Position numbers and translations under genes: made by a program. Source: Chitinophagaceae bacterium (GTDB lineage Bacteria; Bacteroidota; Bacteroidia; Chitinophagales; Chitinophagaceae). Taken from it: a stretch of 25,698 nt of DNA. The stretch spans positions 1-25,698 of the forward strand of contig CANHSD010000008.1 in the NCBI GenBank assembly GCA_947463105.1. The letters run 5' to 3'. Under the pieces are notes generated by a model that saw nothing but the letters and a program-made list of their open reading frames with translations, was not told the origin of the DNA and did no database searches. Below, in pieces: positions 25,160-25,698 of this stretch (position 1 is its first letter; every line of letters starts with the position of its first letter).

Positions 25160-25698
25160 TTACTGAAAACTTTGGTAAAGGGAAACATATTCGGCTGCAC
25201 TGCGATGCCAACTGAAGTCTAAGGCCATGATCTTTTCCCTGATACTGCGAAAAACTTCTTTTTGATTGTAAAGAGAAACTGCACGGTAAATGCCATGGGT
25301 GATGTCTCCCACTGTAGCATCATTGTAGGTGATACCATATCCGCCTGGATCGCCAATATCAATGACAGTGTCTTTGAGGCCACCGGTACTTCTCACTACT
25401 GGAATGGTGCCGTATCTCATGGCATATAGCTGGTTCAGGCCACAGGGTTCGACCCTGGATGGCATGACGAGAAAATCAGCTCCAGCATACATTTGGTGGC
25501 TCAGTGTTTCATTATAACCAATGAAAACATTGTAATCACCTTGGGCAGTTGATTGTAGCTTTGTTAACTGGGATTCTGTTGTTTCACTTCCATTGCCCAA
25601 GACCAGAAAATTCATCTTTCTTCCAATGAATTTGAAACTGTCTGCAATGGCCTGTGGCAGCAGGTCTGCACCTTTTTCTCCAACCAACCTGCCAATAA
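25160..25698 (-). CDS. glgA: Glycogen synthase, C-terminal part (5' end outside window)
   Basis: The frame is open to the right edge, so only the last ~180 residues are present. They cover the GT-B C-terminal nucleotide-binding domain of the GT5 glycogen/starch synthase family: IGRLVGEKGADLL at the edge, the FIGYNETLSHQMYAGADFLVMPSR stretch, EPCGLNQLYAMRYGTIPVVRSTGGLKDTV (the conserved E-P-C-G-L-x-Q and T-G-G-L) and the short C-terminal helix ending YVSLYQSFQ. GlgA adds glucose from ADP-glucose to the growing glycogen chain. It lies immediately upstream of glgC, its supplier of ADP-glucose. The TTG inside the frame at 25687 is not a start. Confidence 0.96.
   Translation of the reverse strand, partial: IGRLVGEKGADLLPQAIADSFKFIGRKMNFLVLGNGSETTESQLTKLQSTAQGDYNVFIGYNETLSHQMYAGADFLVMPSRVEPCGLNQLYAMRYGTIPVVRSTGGLKDTVIDIGDPGGYGITYNDATVGDITHGIYRAVSLYNQKEVFRSIREKIMALDFSWHRSAAEYVSLYQSFQ

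Noticed and set aside
25160..25687. Complete 175-residue gene starting at TTG 25687
   Set aside because: The frame stays open to the edge and the preceding codons continue the glycogen synthase pattern, so this is the tail of glgA.
1..25698. Mobile elements, CRISPR arrays, tRNA or rRNA genes, defence or toxin systems
   Set aside because: I looked for transposase or integrase frames, direct repeat arrays, cloverleaf patterns and typical defence domains on both strands and found none; nearly all sequence is occupied by core metabolic genes.

Overview
The window looks like ordinary chromosome of a member of the Bacteroidota, most likely of the Chitinophagales/Sphingobacteriia type. The evidence is the set of gene families (a PKD/IgGFc-binding-like surface protein, WbqC, DUF2452, a YpdA-type reductase, a SusA-like amylase, an SLC45-like MFS carrier), AT-rich intergenic DNA, few Shine-Dalgarno sequences, and several matches to the Bacteroidota promoter -7 box TAnnTTTG. 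The lineage is an inference; there is no rRNA gene to confirm it. I see no tRNA, rRNA, insertion sequence, phage gene or CRISPR array, and no gap between genes exceeds about 155 bases.

Layout. 1-2057 (-): the 5' part of a very large exported surface protein that runs off the left edge. 2127-3751 (-): pyrE, an exported HMA-domain protein and a WbqC-family protein, closely packed. 3795-4274 (+): a NUDIX hydrolase divergent from pyrE. 4293-9085 (-): prfB (with the classic programmed +1 frameshift), P5C dehydrogenase, pyrR, pyrB and coaD, with small gaps. 9173-9964 (+): a DUF2452 protein with an extra N-terminal domain, ending at a bidirectional terminator shared with dnaK (10008-11912, -). 12066-14667 (-): a three-gene unit of GNAT-like protein, GtrA-family membrane protein and YpdA-type flavin reductase. 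14728-15636 (-): an exported glycerophosphodiester phosphodiesterase, divergent from argS (15683-17458, +). 17499-25698 (-): a glycogen/maltodextrin cluster in the order glgA (partial), glgC, MFS sugar carrier, exported GH13 amylase, glgB and an exported TPR protein.

How the genes work together. The right third joins glycogen synthesis (GlgA, GlgC, GlgB) to the use of external alpha-glucan: an exported neopullulanase-like enzyme cuts maltodextrins in the periplasm and an SLC45-like carrier brings the products in. The pyr genes supply UMP synthesis steps (PyrB, PyrE) plus the regulator PyrR. The remaining genes are housekeeping: translation (prfB, argS), coenzyme A synthesis (coaD), proline catabolism (P5C dehydrogenase) and protein folding (dnaK).

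I did not find a clearly new biological system. The items most worth a second look are the large IgGFc-binding-like/PKD protein at the left edge, the DUF2452 fusion, the exported TPR protein translationally coupled to glgB, and a palindrome in operator position in front of the MFS carrier.
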